In this document: piece by piece, positions 27,528-36,099 of the stretch | Layout: each line of letters opens with the position of its first letter | Numbering within the stretch: position 1 is the stretch's first letter | Assembly: GCF_009601705.1 (NCBI RefSeq) | Contig: NZ_CP045687.1 | Location: 2,501,320-2,543,529 of the forward strand | DNA from: Sulfolobus sp. E5-1-F | GTDB lineage: Archaea; Thermoproteota; Thermoprotei_A; Sulfolobales; Sulfolobaceae | Direction: 5' to 3' | DNA: 42,210 bases | Program-made: the position numbers and the translations under genes | The notes under the pieces: model-generated | The model's input: the letters and a program-made list of their open reading frames with translations, nothing else | What the model was told of the DNA's origin: nothing | The model's database searches: none

Positions 27528-28448
27528 ATGATAGATCCTCTAATTATAAATACAATAGTTTATGGTTCAATTCTTGGCCTATCGAGTCTTTCTCTAACTT
27601 TAACTTACTTAACAACTAAGGTACCCAATTTCGCTCACGGTATCTTTCTGTTATTTGGCTCTTATATGACCTTTACCATAGCCGAGGTCTTAAAACAGAA
27701 TCCATATTTCTCATTACCTATTGCCTTCTTATTAGGTGGGGCAATAGCATTAATCCAATACTATGGAGTATTGCTACCCTTAAGTATGAGAGGGGGTGGT
27801 TTAGTGTCGCAAATGGTTGCTACTCTAGCCTTTTCAATATTACTATATGGAGGACTAAACGCATATGCAAGCTATCTTGGCTACGTATATAATGTACAAT
27901 CTAGGGATGTAACACTAGGATTCCTAGATTACCAAATAGGAGGAGGGATTAGAGCAGTTTTCCTAGTTTCCATCATTTTAACAATAGCGTTTATACTCTC
28001 ACTTTACCTCTTTTTGAATAAGACTAGATTAGGTATATCCATTAGAGCCACAGTTGAAAACTCCTCATTAGCTGAAAGCATGGGTATAAACACGAAACTT
28101 GTTAAGGCAATTTCTTGGTTTTTGGCTGGAGGTATAGCAAGTGCTGCTGGCTCCTTATATCCTTTACAATTCGTATTTTCACCCACGCTAGCGTACACAA
28201 TATTATTGAGCATATTCGCAGCAAGCGTACTGGGAGGTTTAATGAGCCTATTTGGTGGGTTTATAGGTGGGTTTATAGAAGGGTTCATTGAGAAATACGT
28301 AATGGCTGAATTATCGATATATTTATCTCCAGTTATAGGAGTAAGTCCTTTTGTTATTAACCAATACTCAACATTAGTACCACTCATAGTAGTTGCAGTA
28401 GTACTATTAATAGCGCCAAATGGAATTATGGGAATGAGGGTGAAATGA
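27528..28448 (+). CDS. ABC transporter permease, LivH-type
   Basis: 306 aa, mostly hydrophobic with about eight helices. The cytoplasmic coupling motif of this class appears near RLGISIRATVENSSLAESMG, the equivalent of the RAxxxN loop in LivH. N-terminal YGSILGLSSLSLTLTYLTTK and FAHGIFLLFGSYMTFTI are typical of LivH. The start of the LivM gene overlaps its end by 4 nt. Confidence 0.92.
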   Translation: MIDPLIINTIVYGSILGLSSLSLTLTYLTTKVPNFAHGIFLLFGSYMTFTIAEVLKQNPYFSLPIAFLLGGAIALIQYYGVLLPLSMRGGGLVSQMVATLAFSILLYGGLNAYASYLGYVYNVQSRDVTLGFLDYQIGGGIRAVFLVSIILTIAFILSLYLFLNKTRLGISIRATVENSSLAESMGINTKLVKAISWFLAGGIASAAGSLYPLQFVFSPTLAYTILLSIFAASVLGGLMSLFGGFIGGFIEGFIEKYVMAELSIYLSPVIGVSPFVINQYSTLVPLIVVAVVLLIAPNGIMGMRVK

Positions 28449-29485
28449 TGGCAGTAGATATTTCCTCTCTTATTTTAGCCATAATCCTTGACTTCTCAGT
28501 ATACTTAATGGTTGTAATATCGTTAAATGTAGAAATAGGATTAACTGGAGTTCCAAATTTTGGTAGAGTCCTAGCGTATGCTGGAGGAGCTTTTATAGCT
28601 GGAGCAATACCAGGGAGGATTTTACAATTAATATATGGACTTCACGGTGATTATATCCTTAATAATCCCTCTATAGTAGCAGAGATAAACGATAAATTGT
28701 TTGAACAACCATTAATGGCTCTTGCAATTTTAATTCTTACCTTAATCCTAGCTGGGATAGTTGGAGCTGTCTTGGGCTATATTTCATCTTATCCTGCCTT
28801 AAGATTAAGAGAGGACTACTTGGGAATACTATTATTGGTAGCTGGGACTTCACTAGTAATAATAGGGATTACTTACCCACCAATAGTTGGAGGTACAGTA
28901 GGTGTTCAAGTTCCCGCTGTATTTAACGCACTTCTAGGTCAAGGATCTAGTTTATATTACAAGATATCAATAGTGCTGTTAGCGTTCTCATTAGTGATGC
29001 TTCTTCTATTCAACTTAATATCGAACTCCCCAATGGGAAGAGTGCTTAGAGCTGTCAGAGAAAATGAGGATCTAGTAGAAGTTCTAGGTAGAGATATAGG
29101 TGTGATTAGAGGTAAGGCAATGGCATTAGGAGGATTTCTAGCCGGTGTAGCTGGATCGCTCTACGCTTTTTATATAGGCTCAGTTTTTGCAAGCGCATTC
29201 GATAATTTAACGTGGTCGTTTAACCCATATTTAATGTTAGTATTAGGAGGTGCAGGGACTTCAATAGGCGCAATGCTAGGAGCTCTAATCTATTCCACAT
29301 TATATCACATTATCGATCTATACAAACAAACAATAGGGTATTATCTGCATTTCGATGCAGTATGGTTACAATATATGCTATTTGGACTTATACTAACAAT
29401 AATCCTTATAATAAGACCTCAAGGTATTATGGTAGAAAAAGCCAAGCCATTAGTAAGACCTAAAGTTAAGGACAAGGAAACCTAA
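28445..29485 (+). CDS. ABC transporter permease, LivM-type
   Basis: 346 aa with about nine helices. Typical LivM features are GLTGVPNFGRVLAYAGGAF near the N-terminus, LRLREDYLGILLLVAGTSL, the coupling loop RVLRAVRENEDLVEVLG, and the end IIRPQGIM. With the LivH-like subunit it forms the channel of the Liv transporter. The last gene of the operon; nothing obvious follows for about 380 bp. Confidence 0.92.
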   Translation: MMAVDISSLILAIILDFSVYLMVVISLNVEIGLTGVPNFGRVLAYAGGAFIAGAIPGRILQLIYGLHGDYILNNPSIVAEINDKLFEQPLMALAILILTLILAGIVGAVLGYISSYPALRLREDYLGILLLVAGTSLVIIGITYPPIVGGTVGVQVPAVFNALLGQGSSLYYKISIVLLAFSLVMLLLFNLISNSPMGRVLRAVRENEDLVEVLGRDIGVIRGKAMALGGFLAGVAGSLYAFYIGSVFASAFDNLTWSFNPYLMLVLGGAGTSIGAMLGALIYSTLYHIIDLYKQTIGYYLHFDAVWLQYMLFGLILTIILIIRPQGIMVEKAKPLVRPKVKDKET

Positions 29486-29721
29486 CTGGTTAAAGAGATA
29501 TTTTTTCTTGTCATAAATTATCTGATACTATCATAAAATGCTTAAGGAGGTTTCTATAGATTAGGAAGTCCGAGGAAAATTAAGATAATTTAATGCGAGA
29601 CCTACTTTGTACCGTAAAAAAGGAGGGGCTTTCAGTTGTAAAGGAAGAGGATTAGGAACAATAGTCTGATTCTAAAAATATAAAAGCTTTATTCCATGGT
29701 ATAAAATAATACTATTTAACG

Positions 29722-29751
29722 TTAACCTTAAAGACTTGCTTCCAAGGTTAA
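29722..29751. terminator. Possible hairpin after the Liv operon
   Basis: TTAACCTT and AAGGTTAA can form an 8-bp stem with a 14-nt loop. A run of T follows about 20 nt further on. It may be a terminator, but it could also be an operator or chance. Confidence 0.3.
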
Positions 29752-29838
29752 TAATATATTGTAATTCTTACATTACTTTTTTTGTATAAGCATGAGATGT
29801 AGAGTACATAACAAAGCTTATTTCATTAATAATGAAAA

Positions 29839-29846
29839 TTTATAAG
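29839..29846 (+). promoter_or_regulatory. TATA box for a 28-codon ORF
   Basis: TTTATAAG preceded by GAAAA, with its centre 27-28 nt before the ATG at 29870. It matches the leaderless promoters of larger genes in this window. Confidence 0.5.
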
Positions 29847-29869
29847 ATAGCAAGTAAAACATAACATTT

Positions 29870-29956
29870 ATGTGTTATGAAAAATATGAGAAAGCTATGA
29901 TACAGCAAAGGAAGGCTAAAAAACAGAGAGTGATTGAAACTATCCCAGTAAGGTGA
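29870..29956 (+). CDS. Small basic ORF, 28 aa
   Basis: ATG to TGA, 28 codons, encoding a highly charged peptide beginning MCYEKYEKAMIQQRKAKK and ending VIETIPVR. The Lys/Arg- and Gln-rich helix is basic and could bind nucleic acid, but no family is recognised. Support for it being expressed is the well-placed TATA-like box and the absence of other genes in its neighbourhood. Against it: an ORF of this length is expected by chance, and there is no conservation evidence in a single sequence. Its stop is 6 nt from the convergent metallopeptidase gene. Confidence 0.35.
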   Translation: MCYEKYEKAMIQQRKAKKQRVIETIPVR

Positions 29957-29962
29957 GCTAGG

Positions 29963-30346
29963 TTAACTACCTTTTTCTTTTAATTTAATATATTTTTTAT
30001 ATAGCTTATTAACTTCTTTACTATTCACCTTCCTTCCATGAGCTCTTAACCCACCACTAAACTTGTATGGGATATGAAGTATTTCGTGAATCATTACTTT
30101 AATTCTATCCTCATTAGACAACCTACTAAATCTATCTGAAACTAGTTCTATTACGTAGAGGGGTTCTAAATTAAAAGTTTCAAGTACAATTTTGGGAACT
30201 GCCCAAATTCTAGCTATTGCCTTAGATTTAGCTCCATAAGAATACACAACTCTTACCCTATCTAAATTAATATAGTCTAACCCGAGAACAGTAACGATGT
30301 CTCTTAATAAATTTTCACCGTCTCTTGACCTAACATACTTTATCAT
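29963..30346 (-). CDS. Putative zinc metallopeptidase, 127 aa
   Basis: A short protein with a clear HExxH zinc site, HEILH (residues 87-91), followed by a third possible ligand, H103, in GLRAHGRKVN. This fits the small putative metallopeptidases found in archaea and phages. The glutamate of HExxH would be catalytic. Activity is not shown. It overlaps the end of the creatininase-like gene by 4 nt, so translation is likely coupled, and the pair probably works on one pathway. Confidence 0.7.
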   Translation of the reverse strand: MIKYVRSRDGENLLRDIVTVLGLDYINLDRVRVVYSYGAKSKAIARIWAVPKIVLETFNLEPLYVIELVSDRFSRLSNEDRIKVMIHEILHIPYKFSGGLRAHGRKVNSKEVNKLYKKYIKLKEKGS

Positions 30347-31044
30347 ACCTTAAAGTTCAATATTAACCATATTAATTTATCTACAGTTTCATTTAAGATC
30401 TTCTTTCCAAGTTCTTCATCAATTCGAATCGGTTTGCCGTCATTCAATACTCCGAACTTATTAGCCTCAATTGCTGAATAAAGTACAAATACGTTATCTT
30501 TAACCTCATAACTTCTTATGTCTTCTATTTTATTTAACCTCACCATTGTTTTATCTATTGCGTATATTTTTGATGTCTCTATGGTACCCGCATGAAGGTC
30601 GTTTACGTTAAATCGAAGTTTCTCCTCTTCACTGAATGTATTAAAAATTATTACCTTAGCATCGTTATGTTTCATATTAAATTCCCTTTGAACTAGTGGA
30701 AGGAAATAGGAATTTCCGCCATGCCCATTAACTACGATTATCCTCCTTAATCCTAGATCCTTGAAAATGCTTTCTAGTAAGTCATTAAAGAACGAAATTG
30801 TGGTTTGAAAGGATAATGAGACGAAAGGAAAACCTTTGTGTTCTAAAGATACGCCATAATAAACGGTGGGGAAGAGTAAAACCCTATCCTTTAATTTTTC
30901 CTCAGCTTTAGAAGCTACATATTCCGAGATTATACTATCAGTACCCATTGGTAAATGAGGACCATGTTGTTCGATGCTTCCAACCGGCACTAAACCCACT
31001 AGATCACTCCTTATCTCATCCCTTGTTATTTCTATTAATTTCAT
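30343..31044 (-). CDS. Creatininase-family amidohydrolase
   Basis: 233 aa from the ATG at 31044 (MKLIEITRDEI); a start 78 nt upstream would add a stretch unrelated to the family. The metal-binding residues of the creatininase fold are visible in VGSIEQHGPHLPMGTDS (Glu, His, Asp) and NGHGGNSYF. Later conserved parts are DLHAGTIETSK and GVLNDGKP. Members include creatininase, the amidohydrolase step (ArfB) of archaeal flavin/F420 synthesis, and MftE of mycofactocin; this sequence alone does not decide which. The ArfB-type role is attractive for archaea, but remains inference. Confidence 0.88.
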   Translation of the reverse strand: MKLIEITRDEIRSDLVGLVPVGSIEQHGPHLPMGTDSIISEYVASKAEEKLKDRVLLFPTVYYGVSLEHKGFPFVSLSFQTTISFFNDLLESIFKDLGLRRIIVVNGHGGNSYFLPLVQREFNMKHNDAKVIIFNTFSEEEKLRFNVNDLHAGTIETSKIYAIDKTMVRLNKIEDIRSYEVKDNVFVLYSAIEANKFGVLNDGKPIRIDEELGKKILNETVDKLIWLILNFKV

Positions 31045-31465
31045 GTGATAGAATTCCCCGTTGAAGAAAAATAATTTACTTAATAGATTGTTTAGCCTTA
31101 GACGAGAAAATACTCTTGACAAGTGAATGTTAGATTAAGAGAATATGTGATGAAACAAAACTCGGTGAGAGAATTGAATTAGTTCACCTCAAATTGGAGA
31201 GTTGTGACGTTGTCCTCAATAAAGCCTTCATATGGTTAATGCAAAACTTATGAACCCACACTAAAGGTTAACCTCAATCACGGTATTGAAAACTTGTAAA
31301 GGAATCGTAGGTGAACAAACGTAGGATAAACTAACTATGGGACCTATTCTTGATAACTTAGACATCCCACTGATTTTCCCTCTATTAGTCTAACTTCTTT
31401 TTTATAATGTGAGAAAATCTTGGATCATATAAAGATAAAAGGTTTGAGAGGAAAAATTAAAATGT
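31045..31465. other. Intergenic stretch before the tandem AAA gene
   Basis: 421 bp without a convincing gene. Near 31149-31190 the sequence TGATGAAACAAAACTC...GAGAG...TTAGTTCACC resembles a stretch at 35282-35325 (GAAGCAAAACTC...GAGAG...TTAGCTCACG). It may be degraded mobile-element DNA. The promoter for the downstream AAA gene is expected near 31430-31445 (CATATAAAGAT). Confidence 0.35.
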
Positions 31466-33223
31466 ATGTCGACAGTGTCTTCTAATAACTCTAGTATACT
31501 GATAGGATTGAGCAGTAATACTATTCAGTTGATCTTGGAGATAATACTAACAATACTATTTTTCCTTGTTCCACTAATTTTCTGGGTTTATTTCTCTAGG
31601 AGGATGATGATAGGAAATACTACTAAAAATAGAAGACCTAAAGTTTATATTCCTAATATTAGATGGGATGAAATATATGATTTAAAAGATGTTAAAATAA
31701 GATTGGAAGAATTAGCTAAAATGGTTCAAGAGGGAAGGGCATACGGAGTAATACTCTTTGGTCCACCTGGAACTGGTAAAACAACAATTGCGAAGGCTCT
31801 AGCAAATAAATTAGGCTGGGCTTTCTTTGAGTTGAGACCAAGCAAAATATTAAGTAAGTGGTATGGTGAGAGTGAACTATTGTTAGATAGTTTCTTCGAT
31901 CAAGTAGAAATGAACACACCAGCTGTTGTGTTTATAGACGAATTGGATAGCCTAGCTATGAGTAGGCAGAGTGATCTGCATGAAGTTACTCATAGGTTAG
32001 TAAATATAATGTTAATGAGACTTCAAGATTTACACGATAAGAGCTTAAGGGTGTTAATAATCGGAGCGACAAATGTACCTCAAGAAATTGATGAAGCGTT
32101 TTTAAGACCAGGGAGATTTGACGAAGTAATCTACGTGGCTTTACCAGATGAGAAAAGTAGAGAGGAAATATGGAGGGGTTACATAAAGAGGGAAGACGTA
32201 AATTATTCCCTATTGGCTAAAAAGAGTGAAAGATTTTCTCCTGCAGATATTAAGAACGTTGTTGATAAGGTTATGAGTAAGAATAATAGTCCAAAAACTG
32301 AAGACTTTCTAAGAGAAATTGAGAATTACAAACCATCTATTCAACTTTCAACTATAATTAAATTTGAAAATATTGCTAGAAAATATGAAAGGAATAAACT
32401 AATAATAAAGACGTATGGTGTTCCTAACATTTCTTGGAATGATTTAGGAGATTTAGAGGAGGTTAAGAGGATAATAAGGGAGTCAATAGTATTACCCATA
32501 ACCAATAAGGAGTTTGCCGAGAAATTGGGAATATATCCGGTTAAAGGCATACTCCTATATGGCCCACCTGGGACTGGAAAAACTAGTATTGCTAAGGCCC
32601 TAGCTAATGACTTGAGGTTTAATTTCATAGAACTGTCTGGAGAGGAGGTAAGTAGTGCTGGTCCTCTAGATGCCCCAAAGATTATAGCTGAGAAATTCTA
32701 TATTGCCCTAGATAACGCACCGGCAATTATATTCATTGATGAGATAGATATGATAGCGAGGAATAGAATGGCTAATGAATGGAGAAATGCCTTAACGGAA
32801 TTATTAAGGCAAATGGATGGTTTAAGGGAAATCCATAACGTAATAGTGGTTGGTGCTACTAACAGACCTTGGGACTTAGACCCAGCAATATTGAGGGCTG
32901 GCAGATTCGATAAGATAATTTACATCCCTCCACCAAATAAGGAAGGAAGGGAAAAAGTATTAGAGGTGCTTATAAGAGATCTAACTGTAAGTAGAGATGT
33001 TATTTCAAAGGTTGCTGAACTTACCGAGAATTATACTCCAGCAGATTTAAAACTAGTTGTGGAGGAAGTAAAGAGGAATTTACTAAGAGAGGCGTCAATT
33101 AACGGTAATTTAAGAACTGAAGTAAAGTTAGAGGATTTCATGGATGTGTTAAAGAGAGTAAAGGCGAGCTTAGATAGACAGACATTAATGATGTATGAGA
33201 AGTTTGGATTTGAAAGAAGATAA
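31466..33223 (+). CDS. Membrane-anchored tandem AAA ATPase (Cdc48/FtsH-like, no protease domain)
   Basis: 585 aa. One N-terminal membrane helix (about residues 19-41, ILEIILTILFFLVPLIFWVY) anchors two AAA modules. D1: Walker A GPPGTGKTT (about 98-106), Walker B VVFIDELDS, arginine-finger region LRPGRFDE. D2: Walker A GPPGTGKTS (near 366), Walker B IIFIDEIDM, LRAGRFDK. Both look catalytically complete. The anchor and absence of an HExxH protease domain differ from FtsH, and the anchor from soluble Cdc48/VAT; I infer an unfoldase or remodelling role at the membrane. The following membrane proteins overlap closely and may be substrates or partners. Function unproven. Confidence 0.88.
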   Translation: MSTVSSNNSSILIGLSSNTIQLILEIILTILFFLVPLIFWVYFSRRMMIGNTTKNRRPKVYIPNIRWDEIYDLKDVKIRLEELAKMVQEGRAYGVILFGPPGTGKTTIAKALANKLGWAFFELRPSKILSKWYGESELLLDSFFDQVEMNTPAVVFIDELDSLAMSRQSDLHEVTHRLVNIMLMRLQDLHDKSLRVLIIGATNVPQEIDEAFLRPGRFDEVIYVALPDEKSREEIWRGYIKREDVNYSLLAKKSERFSPADIKNVVDKVMSKNNSPKTEDFLREIENYKPSIQLSTIIKFENIARKYERNKLIIKTYGVPNISWNDLGDLEEVKRIIRESIVLPITNKEFAEKLGIYPVKGILLYGPPGTGKTSIAKALANDLRFNFIELSGEEVSSAGPLDAPKIIAEKFYIALDNAPAIIFIDEIDMIARNRMANEWRNALTELLRQMDGLREIHNVIVVGATNRPWDLDPAILRAGRFDKIIYIPPPNKEGREKVLEVLIRDLTVSRDVISKVAELTENYTPADLKLVVEEVKRNLLREASINGNLRTEVKLEDFMDVLKRVKASLDRQTLMMYEKFGFERR

Positions 33224-33266
33224 GCTTGGGGAAAAAGTTTAATCCTAATGCGATTAAGATAATAGC

Positions 33267-33461
33267 GTGCAGAACTGGATCAAAGGACTTATTGGTTTCT
33301 CTCTATTTTTACTTATACTCGAGGCTATGCTTCTGTATAGTATTAAATTGGTCTCATATCCTTTTCTTCTCTACTCGTCCCTTGTATATTTCTTCGTTTT
33401 ACTATTAGCTCTGTATCTCGGTGATTTCAATGCACCTAAAAGGACTAATAAAAAGAGATGA
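33267..33461 (+). CDS. Small two-helix membrane protein, 64 aa
   Basis: GTG start; the next codon upstream in frame but three is a stop (33255-33257), so the gene cannot begin much earlier. Two hydrophobic helices (IGFSLFLLILEAMLLYSI and LLYSSLVYFFVLLLALYL) are separated by a short loop, and the end is basic (NAPKRTNKKR). It lies 43 nt after the AAA gene, and its 3' end overlaps the following membrane-protein gene by 32 nt, so the three are probably one operon. Alternative frames here are weaker. Confidence 0.55.
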   Translation: MQNWIKGLIGFSLFLLILEAMLLYSIKLVSYPFLLYSSLVYFFVLLLALYLGDFNAPKRTNKKR

Positions 33462-35058
33462 TATAATTTACGTATCAGTTTTTGTAATAATATTTTTAAT
33501 AGCGCTGAGGAATTATATACTATCTCCTCCTTACACACTGGGAGATACTACAATACTTCCACCTACAAATCCTGGGTTATATACGCCATCAGCTACGATA
33601 GAATACTATTTATCCCTCTTGATGGGTAACAACAACCTCATAAAAACGTTGAACTTCCTCGCTTTCATAATAGGGCCAATTTCTATTTACTTTACGTTAG
33701 GAAAGAAAGGCGATTTATTTAAAAGACTAATCTTACCTTTGATCTTTACATTAAACCCTATTGCAATTTCAATATTTTATGCTGGAGATGGTGAAAGTAT
33801 ACTTTTAGTCTACTCGTTACAACCACTAGTGTACTATCTTACATACAAAATTCTAAACGACGCAAAGGATAGATTGAAATATTTCATTTATTTGAGTATT
33901 GTAGAGGTAATTGGCCAGATCTTCTTCTTTCAAATGTTTCTCTTCTCCTTCTTTTTTCAATTACCCTTTATCTTACTATCAATTAGAGAGAAAAAATATT
34001 CGTTTTTAATCTACCCTATTCTGGCTGATCTACTGGGATTTCTATCAGAACTATCTTGGGAAATTTACTTATACATAGGCGTTGTCCCTAGCGTATTAGT
34101 TTCCCCATCAAATACTCTAGTAAGATTAGGATTAGCCTATTATTCTACAATAGTGTCAGCTCTTCTATTCGCTATTGTAATAATTACCGCTTTTACATAT
34201 AAAAATAAATACGCTTTGGCCACAATTTCCTCACTAGGATTTCTACTTGTAATTTATTCTATTTTGCAGAACTTTCAATTCAATATTCCAATCATTTCTG
34301 CATTGCTTGCTGCTATAACAACATTCCAAACTAAGGTATACCTACTAAGTTTCGGTCTTCTGGATATAAGTTTGTTTTATCTAAAAAGAACTAAGGAGCT
34401 CATAATACCTTTACTCTCGTTGATATTAATAGTTCTTCTTACAAATACTGGAGGTTTGCAAGCAACAACTTATTCGATCTTCTCCTTTAGCCCACAAGCA
34501 GTACCTACTTGGTATTATCAACTTTATGATTACTTAGCTCAAAATAATCCGAGTAATGTTTACTCTTTAGCAACTCAGTATCAATACTTACAATATTTGC
34601 CGGGATTTAGTGGCTTCGTTTATGATCCTAGCTTTATCCATAATCTAACTAGCCCGTTTTATGGAATGAAATATCTTCTTTCAACATCGCAGATAAATTA
34701 CACCGGAATAAGACTGGTGAAAACATTTGGTCCAATTCTAGTATACTACAACGAGAATTATACCGGGTTAGTACATTACTTAAATGGAAGTCCAGTTAGC
34801 AATTACAGTATTTCCAGTGACGAGATCAGAATCTTTGGTGATAAGTCACCTTACGTAGTCTCATTACCGTATTCAAGATATTGGAGTAATGCTGAAAATT
34901 ACAGTGGTTTTCTTGAACTTATTAGTAATATTTCCCAGAATTCTCTTATAACTTTAATACACAAATTGTTCTTTGTTAGCTTATTTTTCCTTATCTTACC
35001 TTTCATTCTGTTGATTTTTGAAAAAGGTCCCATGAAGAGTCTCATAGTCGGTCGCTGA
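33430..35058 (+). CDS. Large polytopic membrane protein with extracytoplasmic loop
   Basis: About 542 aa. I choose ATG 33430 because GGTGAT lies 5 nt upstream; a GTG 9 nt earlier is also in frame. About ten membrane helices fill the first 330 residues, then a hydrophilic block of about 150 residues rich in N-x-S/T sequons (NYTGIRLV, NYTGLVHYLNGS) and a final helix (FFVSLFFLILPFILLIF) before the basic end. The layout recalls YfhO-like or oligosaccharide-handling membrane proteins, but no family motif is recognised. Its location after the AAA gene suggests a partner or substrate role (inference). Confidence 0.7.
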   Translation: MHLKGLIKRDDIIYVSVFVIIFLIALRNYILSPPYTLGDTTILPPTNPGLYTPSATIEYYLSLLMGNNNLIKTLNFLAFIIGPISIYFTLGKKGDLFKRLILPLIFTLNPIAISIFYAGDGESILLVYSLQPLVYYLTYKILNDAKDRLKYFIYLSIVEVIGQIFFFQMFLFSFFFQLPFILLSIREKKYSFLIYPILADLLGFLSELSWEIYLYIGVVPSVLVSPSNTLVRLGLAYYSTIVSALLFAIVIITAFTYKNKYALATISSLGFLLVIYSILQNFQFNIPIISALLAAITTFQTKVYLLSFGLLDISLFYLKRTKELIIPLLSLILIVLLTNTGGLQATTYSIFSFSPQAVPTWYYQLYDYLAQNNPSNVYSLATQYQYLQYLPGFSGFVYDPSFIHNLTSPFYGMKYLLSTSQINYTGIRLVKTFGPILVYYNENYTGLVHYLNGSPVSNYSISSDEIRIFGDKSPYVVSLPYSRYWSNAENYSGFLELISNISQNSLITLIHKLFFVSLFFLILPFILLIFEKGPMKSLIVGR

Positions 35059-35087
35059 CACGACCTTCATTCTCAATCTTCATGGGA
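35028..35087. repeat. Inverted repeat across the end of the membrane-protein gene
   Basis: TCCCATGAAGA (35028-35038) and TCTTCATGGGA (35077-35087) are perfect 11-bp complements. Inside lies a second complementary pair (GTCG and CGAC around 35048-35065). The structure covers the stop codon of the large membrane protein gene. It could be a terminator, an RNA processing site, or a miniature element. Confidence 0.55.
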
Positions 35088-35387
35088 TTCTATATATAGT
35101 ATGGGGGTTATGCTATTTTATTTTTGTCCTAAATCTATTGTTGTAGTCCTTACAAACTATATGCAGAAAACTTCATGTGGGTGAGGTTATCAATTCATTA
35201 TGTTTTTCCTTTAATGTCCTATCTTTAGGTGCCTACTCATAAATAAAACGACTGCTTACTGTACTTGGCGAGATATGGGGCTGTGAAGCAAAACTCTCTA
35301 TCCTCTGAGAGTAGTTAGCTCACGTTCAATAAATCAGTTAAAATAATTCTCGCAACGCTTATTACCCATGGTTTAAAGTTTTATAGT
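35088..35387. other. Intergenic stretch before the MscS relic
   Basis: About 300 bp without a gene. It contains GAAGCAAAACTCTC...CTGAGAG...TTAGCTCACG at 35282-35325, similar to 31149-31190 and able to pair as a short CTC/GAG stem. Promoter for the MscS gene is not obvious (weak TTATTACC near 35360). Confidence 0.35.
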
Positions 35388-36093
35388 ATGGATTATAGGC
35401 CCTTCATAAAAATTCTTCTCACTCTAGTAATTTTTGCCCTTGTGGACTATGTAGTCAGTGTAATTTTGAAAGCACTAACGTTTTACTTTCCTCAAATATC
35501 CACGTATACCTCTGATGCCTTTACAGCATTAACGGTTATTATAATAGCCATAGGTGGTTTTTACATTATAAGAATTTTACAAGGTGTAATTTACAATCAA
35601 TTACTAATAAAATTAGAGAAAAGTACTGCATCTAGTATAAAAGTCGCCCTCGATATCATATTTTATACAATTTTAGTTCTTGTAATACTAGCAGCATTAA
35701 AAGTAAACTTAACTGGAGTATTAGTTGGTGGGGCCGTAGGTGGTATTATAATTGGTTTAGCAGTCCAAACTATTGCGCAAAATACTATCTGGAATATTAG
35801 TGACTTCTAGTAGAACCATAAGGCTGAACGATTCCGTTTCATTAATATCATGGATATGGGGAGGCCCAATTATCGGAGAAGTAAGTAAGTAAGATATCAC
35901 TACTCTTTACAGAAATTAAGACAATTAATGGAAACACTATCAAGATACCTAATTCAGCGTTTCTAGTAAATACTGTATTTCAAAAATTGGAATCTGAACA
36001 CTCCTTAATATATCCTTATCAATTATTGATTAATGCAGACGTTCCAGCTAACGATCTACTTAATTTAGCTAAGGCTTATATTAATGACTCTTT

Positions 36094-36099
36094 TCCTAA
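36094..36099. repeat. Target site duplication, left copy (6 bp)
   Basis: TCCTAA directly before the element; identical to 37244-37249. Confidence 0.82.

Larger units (their letters stand above)
29486..29869. other. Intergenic stretch after the Liv operon
   Basis: 384 bp without a convincing gene. It contains stop-rich sequence that may be decayed coding DNA near 29540-29690, an inverted repeat TTAACCTT/AAGGTTAA (29722-29729 and 29744-29751, loop 14 nt), a T-rich stretch at 29768-29782, and at its end the promoter of a small ORF. I recognise nothing else. Confidence 0.4.

Noticed and set aside
29540-29690. A decayed gene or structured RNA after the Liv operon
   Set aside because: All frames have several stops and no recognisable protein, and no stable long stem was found, so it stays unassigned.
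33226-33408. TTG-started 60-codon frame after the AAA gene
   Set aside because: It overlaps the more convincing two-helix frame at 33267-33461, has mixed composition and stops inside it.
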